A stretch of 6,166 bases of DNA from DATJUF01 sp035524095 (GCA_035524095.1 DATKPK010000186.1:1-6166); one strand, 5' to 3'. Positions 1 to 6,087 are shown, counted from the first letter of the stretch. Translations and numbers: made by a program. Notes: generated by a model from the letters alone, not told the origin.

Positions 1-496
1 GCTTGCCGATACCGGTGACATGCGGGTCGAGGCGGACATCAGCGAGAACGATATCGCGAAGGTCGCGATGGGAATGCCGGCGACTGTCGTGCTCGACGCC
101 TATCCCGATCTGAACCTCGACGCCCGCGTGGTCAAGATTTACCCCGAGGCGGACCGCCAGAAGGGCACCATCAAAGTCGAAGTCAAAATCTTCAAGCCCG
201 ACCTCTCGATTGTCCGCCCTGAAATGAGCGCCAAGATCACTTTTCTCGCCGCTCCAGCTACCACCTCGCAGCGGCCCCTGGTTGTGATTCCCAAAAACAC
301 CGCGATCACCTATGGGCGTCGAAGCTACGTCTGGATCGTTCGCGACGGCATCGCCCGCCAAACCCCGATACTGACCGGCCGTGAATTTGAAAGCGGCGTC
401 GAGGTCAAGAGCGGTCTCAGCGGCGGCGAAACCGTCATTGTGTCTCCGCCGGATACACTGAAGGACGGCCAGTCTGTCACCGCCAAGCCCGCTTGA
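1..496 (+). CDS. Efflux periplasmic adaptor (HlyD/MFP family), C-terminal part
   Basis: Partial gene that begins before the window; the reading frame is open from base 2 and ends with TGA at 494-496, giving about 164 visible residues. The family links an inner-membrane RND or MacB-type ABC exporter to an outer-membrane channel. The visible part starts in the beta-barrel domain: a 'MRVEADISENDIAKV' strand, then a Gly-Met-Pro turn, 'LDAYPDL' and a 'VRPEMSAKITF' strand, matching the common 'l-pGM-a-v' ending of this domain. The membrane-proximal domain follows, with 'VVIPKNTAI', 'SYVWIVRDG' and a closing 'LKDGQSV'. The N-terminal signal or anchor, the coiled-coil hairpin and the lipoyl domain lie outside the window. 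Its transporter partner is not visible, so RND and ABC cannot be told apart. No efflux gene follows, so it is the last gene of its unit. Confidence 0.92.
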   Translation, partial: LADTGDMRVEADISENDIAKVAMGMPATVVLDAYPDLNLDARVVKIYPEADRQKGTIKVEVKIFKPDLSIVRPEMSAKITFLAAPATTSQRPLVVIPKNTAITYGRRSYVWIVRDGIARQTPILTGREFESGVEVKSGLSGGETVIVSPPDTLKDGQSVTAKPA

Positions 497-534
497 TCCG
501 GGGCAGTCTAATCCCACTGGCGACTCCTCAGCTT

Positions 535-605
535 CGCTCGCTTCGAGCGCTGACTATTCTTGTCAGCTTGCGAAAATTTCCTTGTTCTTTTAACGCCAAA
601 CAAGG
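535..605 (+). terminator. Cluster of three small hairpins, possible end of the adaptor transcript
   Basis: Three inverted repeats follow one another. CGCTCG (535-540) pairs with CGAGCG (544-549) across a 3-nt loop. GCTGAC (549-554) pairs with GTCAGC (562-567) across 7 nt. CCTTGTT (580-586) pairs with AACAAGG (599-605) across 12 nt. The first two share base 549, so they may be alternatives. A T-rich stretch at 577-591 follows the second hairpin, but it is interrupted and not directly next to the stem. This is therefore not a textbook intrinsic terminator; the assignment rests on position after the stop codon. Confidence 0.3.
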
Positions 606-705
606 TATTTGATTCGAGAGCAGAGTGGTGCGGCGGTAAGTCTGTTCCGCGGCCCTCCTCGATCAAAGTTTCGCATGCTGAAGGTCAATTAATTAGAGCC
701 TAACG

Positions 706-734
706 TTGGCGGCTATTCTTACCTAAGGTACTCT
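706..734 (+). promoter_or_regulatory. Candidate sigma70-type promoter for fbp
   Basis: TTGGCG at 706-711 and TACTCT at 729-734 are separated by an ideal 17 bp. The -35 box matches 4 of 6 consensus bases and the -10 box only 3 of 6, so the call is weak. Transcription would begin near 741 and give a leader of about 64 nt. The palindrome TACCT-A-AGGTA (720-730) covers the end of the spacer and the start of the -10 box, where a bound repressor would block RNA polymerase. Confidence 0.3.
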
Positions 735-739
735 CGAAA

Positions 740-757
740 AGCTCTTTTTCAGGAGCT
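740..757 (+). other. Small stem-loop at the predicted 5' end of the fbp mRNA
   Basis: AGCTC (740-744) pairs with GAGCT (753-757) across an 8-nt, T-rich loop. If the candidate promoter is right, this hairpin sits at the very 5' end of the transcript, where such structures can protect mRNA from decay. The stem is only 5 bp and could be chance. Confidence 0.2.
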
Positions 758-804
758 AAAAATCAATCTTTGAGGATCGATTTCGACCCGAGCAACAGAC
801 TGTT

Positions 805-1812
805 ATGAGCACCAAGGCAATCTCACTAACCCGGTATCTGCTTGAGCAGGAAGCCAAACGTCCTCAGCTCGGCCCCGACTTCTGTCACCTGATGGGCCAG
901 CTTGCCTACGCTGCCAAAGCCATCGCGCGCGAAGTCTGCCGCACCCCGTTGATCGGCAGCGCCGGATATATCGGCGAGCAGAACGCCAGCGGCGAGGAGC
1001 AGGTCAAACTCGACGTCGTCTCCAACGACATCGTGATCGCAGCGTTTGCCCGTACCGGCCTCATATCCCATTTGATCTCCGAAGAGTTGGAAGAGCCTCG
1101 CCACATGCAAGGCGCGGCCAATGCCCATTTCGTCCTCTGCATCGATCCGCTGGATGGCTCCTCCAATACCGATGCCAATGGCGCGCTCGGGTCGATTTTC
1201 TCCATCTACCGGCGCACTGGGCACGCCCATAAAGACGACCTCTTGCAGGTAATCCGGCGCGGCTCCGAACAAGTCGCCGCCGGCTATGTGATGTACGGGC
1301 CCAGCACCGTCCTCGTCTACACGTCTTCGGCGGGTGTCAACGAATTCACTCTCGACCCTGGGCTCGGCGAATTTCTTCTCTCGCATCCCGACATGCGATG
1401 TCCTGCTCGTGGCAAATACTTCAGCGCCAATCTCGGTAACCTCCCGCGATGGCCCGTCGGCGTCCGTAGCTACGTCGAGTTCATAAGCAGCAAGGAAGCC
1501 CCCGGCGGCAAGCCCTATTCGCTTCGTTATAGCGGAGCCTTCGTTGCCGATATTCACCGCATCCTGATTTCCGGCGGCATCTTCTTCTATCCCGCCGAGT
1601 CCGGCAGCGCGACCGGTAAGCTGCGCCTGCTCTACGAATGTGCGCCGATGGCATTTCTCATCGAGCACGCGGGTGGCCGTGCAACCACCGGTGATCAGCG
1701 CATTCTCGACCTCGAAGCCCATAAGGTTCATCAGCGCACCGCAATCGCTATCGGTAGCGCCGACGATGTCGCTGCGTACGAAAAATTCTATGAACAAAAT
1801 CTTCCGAACTGA
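805..1812 (+). CDS. fbp: Class I fructose-1,6-bisphosphatase
   Basis: Cytoplasmic, metal-dependent enzyme that hydrolyses fructose 1,6-bisphosphate to fructose 6-phosphate and phosphate, the committed step of gluconeogenesis and a step of reductive pentose cycles. At 335 residues it has the usual family length. Visible signatures in order: 'GEEQVKLDVVSND' (63-75); the metal-binding 'SEE' (92-94); 'DPLDGSSNTD' (114-123), which carries metal- and phosphate-binding acids; 'YSLRYSGAFVADIHR' (238-252), with the Arg that contacts substrate across the dimer; and 'GKLRLLYECAPMAFLIE' (271-287), with metal ligand Glu278. 'TGDQRILD' and 'HQRTAIAIGS' close the fold. All expected catalytic residues are present. 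The start is supported by the family-like N-terminus (LTRYLLEQE), although no strong Shine-Dalgarno sequence is visible. It is the first of four closely spaced same-strand genes; the next begins 47 bp downstream. Confidence 0.96.
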   Translation: MSTKAISLTRYLLEQEAKRPQLGPDFCHLMGQLAYAAKAIAREVCRTPLIGSAGYIGEQNASGEEQVKLDVVSNDIVIAAFARTGLISHLISEELEEPRHMQGAANAHFVLCIDPLDGSSNTDANGALGSIFSIYRRTGHAHKDDLLQVIRRGSEQVAAGYVMYGPSTVLVYTSSAGVNEFTLDPGLGEFLLSHPDMRCPARGKYFSANLGNLPRWPVGVRSYVEFISSKEAPGGKPYSLRYSGAFVADIHRILISGGIFFYPAESGSATGKLRLLYECAPMAFLIEHAGGRATTGDQRILDLEAHKVHQRTAIAIGSADDVAAYEKFYEQNLPN

Positions 1813-1859
1813 CTAATTCATTAACCGCCATCTCTGTTTAGGTTGGGGAGGATCTCGTC

Positions 1860-2306
1860 ATGCTTCAGCGCCTTTTCCACGTCAACATCTGTGTTACTAA
1901 CATGGAGCGATCGATTCGCTTCTATCAAGAGCTTGGCTTTACTAAAGTCAACGACTTCACCCTCGACGATCCCACTGTCGGCGATGCTCTTGGCCTCAAG
2001 GCGAAAAAGCTCCGCGGCGTCTTTATGCGATTGGGCACCGACGCCGCCGCTCCAGTGCTCGATCTGGTCGAATTCATTGACCCACCCACTCAGGGGCAAC
2101 CCTATTCTTCGCTAAATAACGTCGGCATCTGCCGCATCGCCTTTACCGTTGACGACATCGATCGCACTTACGAAGAGCTAAAGGCGAAGGGCATCCAGTT
2201 CGTTGCGCCGCTAAAGCATCTGACCGGACCCGGCGGAGCCAAGATTGGCGTGGTCTGCTTCAAAGACCCCGACGGCACCATCCTCGAACTGATGAGCGGG
2301 ATGTAG
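1860..2306 (+). CDS. VOC-fold protein (glyoxalase/bleomycin resistance/dioxygenase superfamily)
   Basis: A 148-residue protein made of two beta-alpha-beta-beta-beta modules. The first opens with 'FHVNICVTNMERSIRFYQELGF' split over residues 6-27; the second has 'IAFTVDDIDRTYEELKAKG' (93-111) and ends 'FKDPDGTILELMSG' (134-147), a very typical VOC finish. The superfamily includes glyoxalase I, extradiol dioxygenases, epimerases and drug-binding proteins, so the reaction cannot be named. Of the four usual metal positions I place His7, Glu71 and Glu143 as present; the third, normally His in '-HIAF-', is Arg92. A strong Shine-Dalgarno GGGGAGG (1845-1851) lies 8 nt before the ATG and fixes the start. 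It follows fbp by 47 bp and precedes the GlcG-like gene by 36 bp, so co-transcription is likely. Confidence 0.93.
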   Translation: MLQRLFHVNICVTNMERSIRFYQELGFTKVNDFTLDDPTVGDALGLKAKKLRGVFMRLGTDAAAPVLDLVEFIDPPTQGQPYSSLNNVGICRIAFTVDDIDRTYEELKAKGIQFVAPLKHLTGPGGAKIGVVCFKDPDGTILELMSGM

Positions 2307-2342
2307 CTAATCGCCCTTACTCACACCACCGGAGAATGACTA

Positions 2343-2762
2343 ATGCCACAGACATTTCAGAAAGGCTCTATCAGCGCCGACTCCGCCGCCAAAATGGTCG
2401 AAGCCGCCGTCGCCAAAGCAAAGTCCTTGAACGTCCCGCAAATCGTCGCGATTCTGGACGAGAGCGGGTTGTTGAAAGCTTTTTGCCGGATGGACGGTGC
2501 GCCGCTCATCAGTATCGAGGTCGCGCAGAACAAAGCCTACACCGCCCTCTTGGGCGCACCCTCTCAGGATTTCTTTAACCGTATCAAAGAGGATCCCGCG
2601 CTCTTGGCCGGCGTCCCGCATATCCCCCGTATCGTGACCTTCGGCGGCGGTCTGCCAATTCGCATTGACGGTGCCGTGGTCGGCGCGATTGGCGTCAGCG
2701 GCGGCAGCGTTGAGCAGGATATTGCCTGCGCGCAGGCCGGTCTCGACGCCCTTAAGAACTAA
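2343..2762 (+). CDS. GlcG/HbpS family protein (DUF336, haem-degrading-like domain)
   Basis: A 139-residue single-domain protein with no signal peptide or membrane segment. Family signatures are 'VAILDESGLLKAF' (35-47), 'AQNKAYTAL' (61-69), 'GGGLPI' (101-106), 'VVGAIGVSGG' (112-121) and a C-terminal 'DIACAQAGLDAL' helix. Known relatives include GlcG, encoded with glycolate oxidase in E. coli, and HbpS, a haem-binding octameric protein of Streptomyces. Many members stand beside catabolic genes with no proven role, so neither haem binding nor a glycolate role should be assumed here; no glycolate oxidase gene is visible. The start is set by GGAG (2331-2334), 8 nt before the ATG. An ATG at 2336 in another frame is not used by this protein. 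It lies 36 bp after the VOC gene and 45 bp before the SnoaL-like gene. Confidence 0.9.
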   Translation: MPQTFQKGSISADSAAKMVEAAVAKAKSLNVPQIVAILDESGLLKAFCRMDGAPLISIEVAQNKAYTALLGAPSQDFFNRIKEDPALLAGVPHIPRIVTFGGGLPIRIDGAVVGAIGVSGGSVEQDIACAQAGLDALKN

Positions 2763-2807
2763 TCACGCGCTCTTTGTTCTTGGATCTGCAACCAGCAGGG
2801 ACTTCTC

Positions 2808-3287
2808 ATGGATAACAGTGAACTAGCTAATCGCATTACGCTCATCGAAGACGTCGAGGCGATCAAACGGCTCAAGGCCGAATATTGCGATATCTGCGAC
2901 GACAATCATAATCAGGATCGCATCGTCACGATCTTCGCCGAAAATGGCATTTGGGAAGGACCGGGTATCGGCACCGCCAAGGGTCATGCGGAAATCCGCA
3001 AGCTGTTCAAGAGCTTTGAGGACCGTATCAGCTTCTCACAGCACAATGTCTTCAACCCTCGCATCACTGTGAACGGCAACGAGGCGCACGGCATCTGGTA
3101 CTTCCTCGGCCCCTTCACTTTCCGCAAGGGTAATCGCCAGTTATGGCTCGCTGCGCGTTATGAAGATGACTACGTCAAAGTCGCCGGGCAATGGAAATTC
3201 AAGCATCTCCGTGCCATCGGGCGGATGGCCGCACCCTATGAAACCGGTTGGGCTTTACGCCCCAAGCCTGACGTTTTTTCCAACTAG
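2808..3287 (+). CDS. SnoaL/NTF2-fold protein, possible dehydratase or isomerase
   Basis: A 159-residue protein of the cone-shaped alpha+beta barrel fold shared by NTF2, SnoaL, scytalone dehydratase and bile-acid 7alpha-dehydratase (BaiE). The N-terminal helix 'DVEAIKRLKAEYCDICDD' (15-32) and 'FAENGIWEGP' (43-52) are typical of SnoaL_4-type members. 'KGHAEIRKLF' (58-67), 'SQHNVFNPRITVNG' (77-90) and the strands 'AHGIWYFLGPF' and 'WLAARYEDDYVK' follow. Tyr26, Asp31 and His79 fall at the same spacing (5 and 48 residues) as the catalytic Tyr30, Asp35 and His83 that I recall for BaiE, so an active dehydratase is plausible. BaiE's other catalytic positions are not obviously kept, and the substrate is unknown. 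AGGGA (2797-2801), 6 nt before the ATG, supports the start. It is the last gene of the fbp cluster. Confidence 0.88.
   Translation: MDNSELANRITLIEDVEAIKRLKAEYCDICDDNHNQDRIVTIFAENGIWEGPGIGTAKGHAEIRKLFKSFEDRISFSQHNVFNPRITVNGNEAHGIWYFLGPFTFRKGNRQLWLAARYEDDYVKVAGQWKFKHLRAIGRMAAPYETGWALRPKPDVFSN
3246..3279 (+). terminator. Imperfect hairpin and T-run at the end of the SnoaL-like gene
   Basis: GGTTGGGC (3246-3253) can pair with GCCC-AA-CC (3259-3268), leaving C3263 and G3266 as bulges, across a 5-nt loop. Six T residues follow at 3274-3279. The structure lies inside the last codons of the gene, ending just before the TAG at 3285-3287. The bulges and the 5-nt gap between stem and T-run make it weaker than a typical intrinsic terminator, but its position at the end of the gene cluster fits. 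Confidence 0.3.
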
Positions 3288-3340
3288 AAAACCGCGGGCT
3301 CGGGCTGAGTGATTGGTCTGGCAGATCTACTCGAATCCGC

Positions 3341-3376
3341 CTGGCGATCCGAAATCTCGGCTGTCACTCTCGCCAG
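3341..3376. repeat. 7-bp inverted repeat with a nested 4-bp repeat, upstream of the TetR gene
   Basis: CTGGCGA (3341-3347) is perfectly inverted as TCGCCAG (3370-3376), 22 bp apart. Inside, CCGA (3349-3352) pairs with TCGG (3357-3360). It lies about 60 bp upstream of the TetR promoter. It could be a pair of regulator half-sites or an RNA hairpin. The wide spacing is unlike the compact palindromes usual for TetR-family operators. Confidence 0.25.
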
Positions 3377-3435
3377 TGGCTGCCGGCGATGAATAACGAT
3401 TCTTTTGCCTGCACGCCAGCAATTCTGTACTGATG

Positions 3436-3463
3436 TTGACGGGTCGCCCGCGCCCGATACAAT
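3436..3463 (+). promoter_or_regulatory. Sigma70-type promoter of the TetR gene
   Basis: TTGACG (3436-3441) and TACAAT (3458-3463) each match 5 of 6 consensus bases and are separated by 16 bp. This is the best promoter in the window. Transcription should start near 3470, only about 13 nt before the ATG at 3483. The element therefore rules out a longer coding region beginning upstream, and it shows that the regulator can be expressed apart from the genes before it. Confidence 0.6.
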
Positions 3464-3482
3464 AAACCGAGCGTTCCAGGAA

Positions 3483-4100
3483 ATGGCCGGGGTAAAAAAA
3501 TTCGACCGCGACAAGGTCCTCGACCGCGCGATGCGCCTCTTTTGGCAGCGCGGCTATGAGGGCACCTCGATCGAAGACCTCGTCATCGCCACTGGCATCA
3601 ACCGCGGCAGCCTCTATGCCACCTTCGGCAGCAAATGCGGCCTGTTTCTGGCTGCTTTTGAACGATACATGATCGTGTTCGGCAAGCCGATGATGCCCGT
3701 GCCCGACGACCCCGATCCCCGCGGCGCCATCGAGCGCATGTTCGACAGCATCGTGACTCGCACCAGCGATCCCCAATGGCCGCGCGGATGCTTCATGACC
3801 AACACTGCGCTTGAATGCCCTGGCGTCGGCGACGAAATCGCTCGCAAAATCGCTGAGGCTATCGGTCGTTTGGAGTCTGCGATCTACGCCGTACTCCAGC
3901 GCGCTCGAGCGAACGGCCAACTCGATCCGCACGCCGACGTTCGTGCGCTCGCCCGCTTCTTTATGGGTGTCGCGCAAGGCCTCAACGTGGTCAACAAGGC
4001 GACCGCCGATCCCACCATCCTGCACGACATGGTCACTTCCGCGATGAGCGTCTGGCACACCCCCAGCCGCACCGATAGTCCAGATAGTCAATCCAAATAG
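3483..4100 (+). CDS. TetR/AcrR-family transcriptional regulator
   Basis: A 205-residue DNA-binding repressor-type protein; members usually act as dimers that release DNA on binding a small ligand. The N-terminal domain reads 'FDRDKVLDRAMRLFWQRGYEG' split over residues 7-27, then the helix-turn-helix at 28-51 with 'TSIEDLVIATGINRGSLYATFGSK'-type order (Thr28, Gly38, Leu44-Tyr45, Phe48, Lys51). The ligand domain contains 'RGCFMTNTALE' (101-111), a motif typical of one large TetR subgroup, and a helical C-terminus; residues 193-205 form a polar tail. Cys52 stands where Glu or Asp is usual after the conserved Lys. The open frame runs back to a TTG at 3405, but the promoter at 3436-3463 lies inside that extension, so ATG 3483 is preferred. 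The only Shine-Dalgarno-like site, AGGA (3478-3481), is one base from the ATG. Likely targets are itself and the gene cluster upstream; this is inference. Confidence 0.94.
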   Translation: MAGVKKFDRDKVLDRAMRLFWQRGYEGTSIEDLVIATGINRGSLYATFGSKCGLFLAAFERYMIVFGKPMMPVPDDPDPRGAIERMFDSIVTRTSDPQWPRGCFMTNTALECPGVGDEIARKIAEAIGRLESAIYAVLQRARANGQLDPHADVRALARFFMGVAQGLNVVNKATADPTILHDMVTSAMSVWHTPSRTDSPDSQSK

Positions 4101-4137
4101 TTGGTTCCCGTGAACGCTGCGCCTTTTCGCTGAGTAT
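4101..4137. other. Short gap between convergent TetR and S53 peptidase genes
   Basis: Only 37 bp separate the two stop codons. The single inverted repeat I see is GTTC-CCGT-GAAC (4 bp stem), with no T-run on either side, so no clear bidirectional terminator is present. Read-through antisense transcripts into either gene are possible. Confidence 0.5.
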
Positions 4138-6087
4138 CTAGGGTGTGAAGCTCAGGAATGAGTTGACGAACTGATTTATATCGAGTGTGCCCCAGCCGCT
4201 CGCGAGGTCGTAACCTTTTGCCGCCGAATATCCTTTTACCGAGAAGATCGCGTTGTTCCCGCTTGTGATGTCAATGATTCCAACCGCGCTCAGCTTCTTG
4301 ATATTCGCCTCGGCCATTGCGTAGAGCTTGGCGTTAATCAGTCCCTGCCGATCACCCGATTTCTGCGTAGCGATCGCAAAGATTGCGGCCATTTGGGGCG
4401 GCACAATGCTGGTACCGCCAACTATCGTGCACTCGTATCCGGCGGCCGTGCCGTCTCCGGTTATCAAACCGCTGTCGAAGCACTCCCAGAAGGCTGGCGA
4501 GGGAGTAAGCTTGCCGCTCACAACGATCTTGCTGCCCTTCGCATTGATGGTTCTTTTGCCGCCGAAATAGCCGCCGCTGAGCACCAGATCAGGCACAGCT
4601 CGCTGATTCCCTTTGATGCTTTTGACGCCGTCTTGATAGGTCGGCTTGGAAAACACCGAGCTATAGCCACCGGTGCTCGCCCCCGCTGTCGCGAAGAATG
4701 ATAAGTTCGAGTTCTGCTGGAAGTTCCAGACACTCTCTTTGGTCTTCGCCAGAGTGCTCGTCACGCCGCCGGTCGTACCGTCATAAGTTGGGGTGAACAT
4801 TGCCGCTCCAACTGCCGTAACGTTTGGCGATCCGGCATTCTCCTCGATATATGGTTTTCGTGGAGAAGATGGAACTGTGCAGGTATCCGGTGCCGGAGCA
4901 GCCGAACCGAGGTCGCCTGTCGCCACGAAAATCGATTGGCCTTCGGCGTCACCTTGTTGGTAGATCGTGTCAAGGTTCGTGAAAAAACTCGCCGGTTCCC
5001 CGCATTGCGCCCAGCTCACTCCAACCGAACTGCAGCGATGAGTTGTATCGGAAACTGCCGCTTGAAGAGTATCGACCAGAGCGGTGACGGGATCCGAAGC
5101 GCTGGTTCCAGCGTTTGCCGCATAGAGCACGATCGTCGCGCCCGGCGCTAGTCCATGTGCATACTCGACATCGAGCATCGCCTCGCCATATGGATTACCA
5201 CCACCCTCGCTACCCGGCGCGCCGGGTGATCCGTCGGGAAAAACCGCGAAGTAGTTCGTGTTCGCGGTAAACGCAGGCAAGTCGAAAATCGTATTGAACT
5301 CCCCTAAGGAAGTCTGATCGACATCCGACCCTTCACTCAGAGCAATGCACTGCCCCGATCCGTCGTATCCAGCATTAAGCAGCGGCGTTTCATCATTGAA
5401 GTTTCTGATATCGTTGGGTCCAAAAAACGGGGTGGTGGCCGAGAAACCGCTTTGATTGTTAAACGGCGGGTCGTCGACAAACTCATTCCACAGTGCCTTG
5501 TGAAGGTTATCGAGACCCGCAACGTAGCCTATCTTCGGCGCGAGTAAGCCCGGCACTTGCGGATCTTCTACGTTTGCGAATTTCTTCCCGTCGCGGCTCG
5601 CGGCTATGGATACGTTAAAGGCCGTCTGTGCGGTCGAGACATTGCCGGTGAATGTCACCCGCCGCTGACTCGCGCTCGCCGATGTCACACCGAAGCCCTG
5701 ACTCGTCAGCCAGTTCGTGACCTGTGAAACGTCAGCCGCTGTAGGGCCAAATTGCTGCGCGTATTCATCCGGCGTCAGCCACTTATGATAGTTGGGCGAT
5801 TTCGGATTCTGCTGGTCCTGCAGGAGTTGTTGAAGCTGCGCTTGATTACGCGGTTTCAAATAAATCTCCATCTGCAACGACTGATAGGGTGGCGCTGTGT
5901 TTCCCGAGGCCGCCAGATCGGCCGCCGCGTCCGGATGATTCCCCGCCAACGCCATGTAATTCTCAGCGCGAACTGCGGGCGCTGCCAGCAACGTCAACAG
6001 GACAATTGCCGCAACGTTCCAAACGGTCCCAAAGCAAACGATGTAGGCCGGATCGCGATATTTCTGCTGTGTCAAAGCCATATTCAT
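4138..6087 (-). CDS. Secreted S53 peptidase (sedolisin/kumamolisin type) with pro-domain
   Basis: A 649-residue serine-carboxyl endopeptidase precursor, active outside the cytoplasm and usually at acid pH. Residues 1-41 look like a Sec signal peptide: a polar start, a hydrophobic core at about 25-36 and an 'AVRA' cleavage site. The pro-kumamolisin activation domain spans about 45-197, with 'KSPNYHKWLTPDEYAQQFGP' at 96-115. The catalytic domain follows. Glu302 and Asp306 in 'GEAMLDVEYAHGLAPGA', the oxyanion Asp392 in 'ATGDLGS' and the nucleophile Ser560 in 'GGTSIVPP' complete the S53 set. The C-terminal calcium site is also kept: Asp606-Ile607 ('DITSGNN') and Asp627 in 'GYDLASGWGT'. The enzyme should cleave off its own pro-domain. 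The segment between Pro499-Asp500 and the serine is about 34 residues longer than in kumamolisin and carries two cysteines. No strong Shine-Dalgarno sequence precedes the ATG; the alternative Met3 would change little. Confidence 0.95.
   Translation of the reverse strand: MNMALTQQKYRDPAYIVCFGTVWNVAAIVLLTLLAAPAVRAENYMALAGNHPDAAADLAASGNTAPPYQSLQMEIYLKPRNQAQLQQLLQDQQNPKSPNYHKWLTPDEYAQQFGPTAADVSQVTNWLTSQGFGVTSASASQRRVTFTGNVSTAQTAFNVSIAASRDGKKFANVEDPQVPGLLAPKIGYVAGLDNLHKALWNEFVDDPPFNNQSGFSATTPFFGPNDIRNFNDETPLLNAGYDGSGQCIALSEGSDVDQTSLGEFNTIFDLPAFTANTNYFAVFPDGSPGAPGSEGGGNPYGEAMLDVEYAHGLAPGATIVLYAANAGTSASDPVTALVDTLQAAVSDTTHRCSSVGVSWAQCGEPASFFTNLDTIYQQGDAEGQSIFVATGDLGSAAPAPDTCTVPSSPRKPYIEENAGSPNVTAVGAAMFTPTYDGTTGGVTSTLAKTKESVWNFQQNSNLSFFATAGASTGGYSSVFSKPTYQDGVKSIKGNQRAVPDLVLSGGYFGGKRTINAKGSKIVVSGKLTPSPAFWECFDSGLITGDGTAAGYECTIVGGTSIVPPQMAAIFAIATQKSGDRQGLINAKLYAMAEANIKKLSAVGIIDITSGNNAIFSVKGYSAAKGYDLASGWGTLDINQFVNSFLSFTP

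Larger units (their letters stand above)
497..804. other. Non-coding gap between the adaptor gene and fbp
   Basis: This 308-bp stretch has no convincing gene on either strand. The first part (535-605) holds three small hairpins that may end the adaptor transcript. The second part (about 700-760) holds a candidate promoter, an 11-bp palindrome and a further hairpin ahead of fbp. It is visibly richer in A and T than the genes around it, as expected for regulatory DNA. I see no known riboswitch or RNA gene in it. Confidence 0.7.

Noticed and set aside
497..804. Possible riboswitch or small RNA upstream of fbp
   Set aside because: The hairpins are short and no conserved core of a known riboswitch class could be recognised.
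826..1797. Long open frame of 323 codons on the - strand opposite fbp
   Set aside because: It mirrors the codon pattern of a clear fructose-1,6-bisphosphatase gene, has no recognisable domain and no ribosome site. It is a shadow frame.
1843..2115. Frame of 90 codons overlapping the VOC gene
   Set aside because: It is an out-of-frame shadow of the VOC protein, low in complexity and with no ribosome site.
2336..2578. Overlapping + strand frame starting at ATG 2336
   Set aside because: It has the better spaced-looking first ATG but encodes an Arg-rich product unlike any family, while the frame from 2343 gives a clear GlcG/HbpS protein.
3405..3482. N-terminal extension of the TetR protein from TTG at 3405
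   Set aside because: A near-consensus promoter lies inside it, and the extra residues do not resemble a TetR N-terminus.
3327..4091. Open frame of 254 codons on the - strand opposite the TetR gene
   Set aside because: The + strand encodes a clear TetR-family protein; the antisense product resembles no family I know and spans the TetR promoter.
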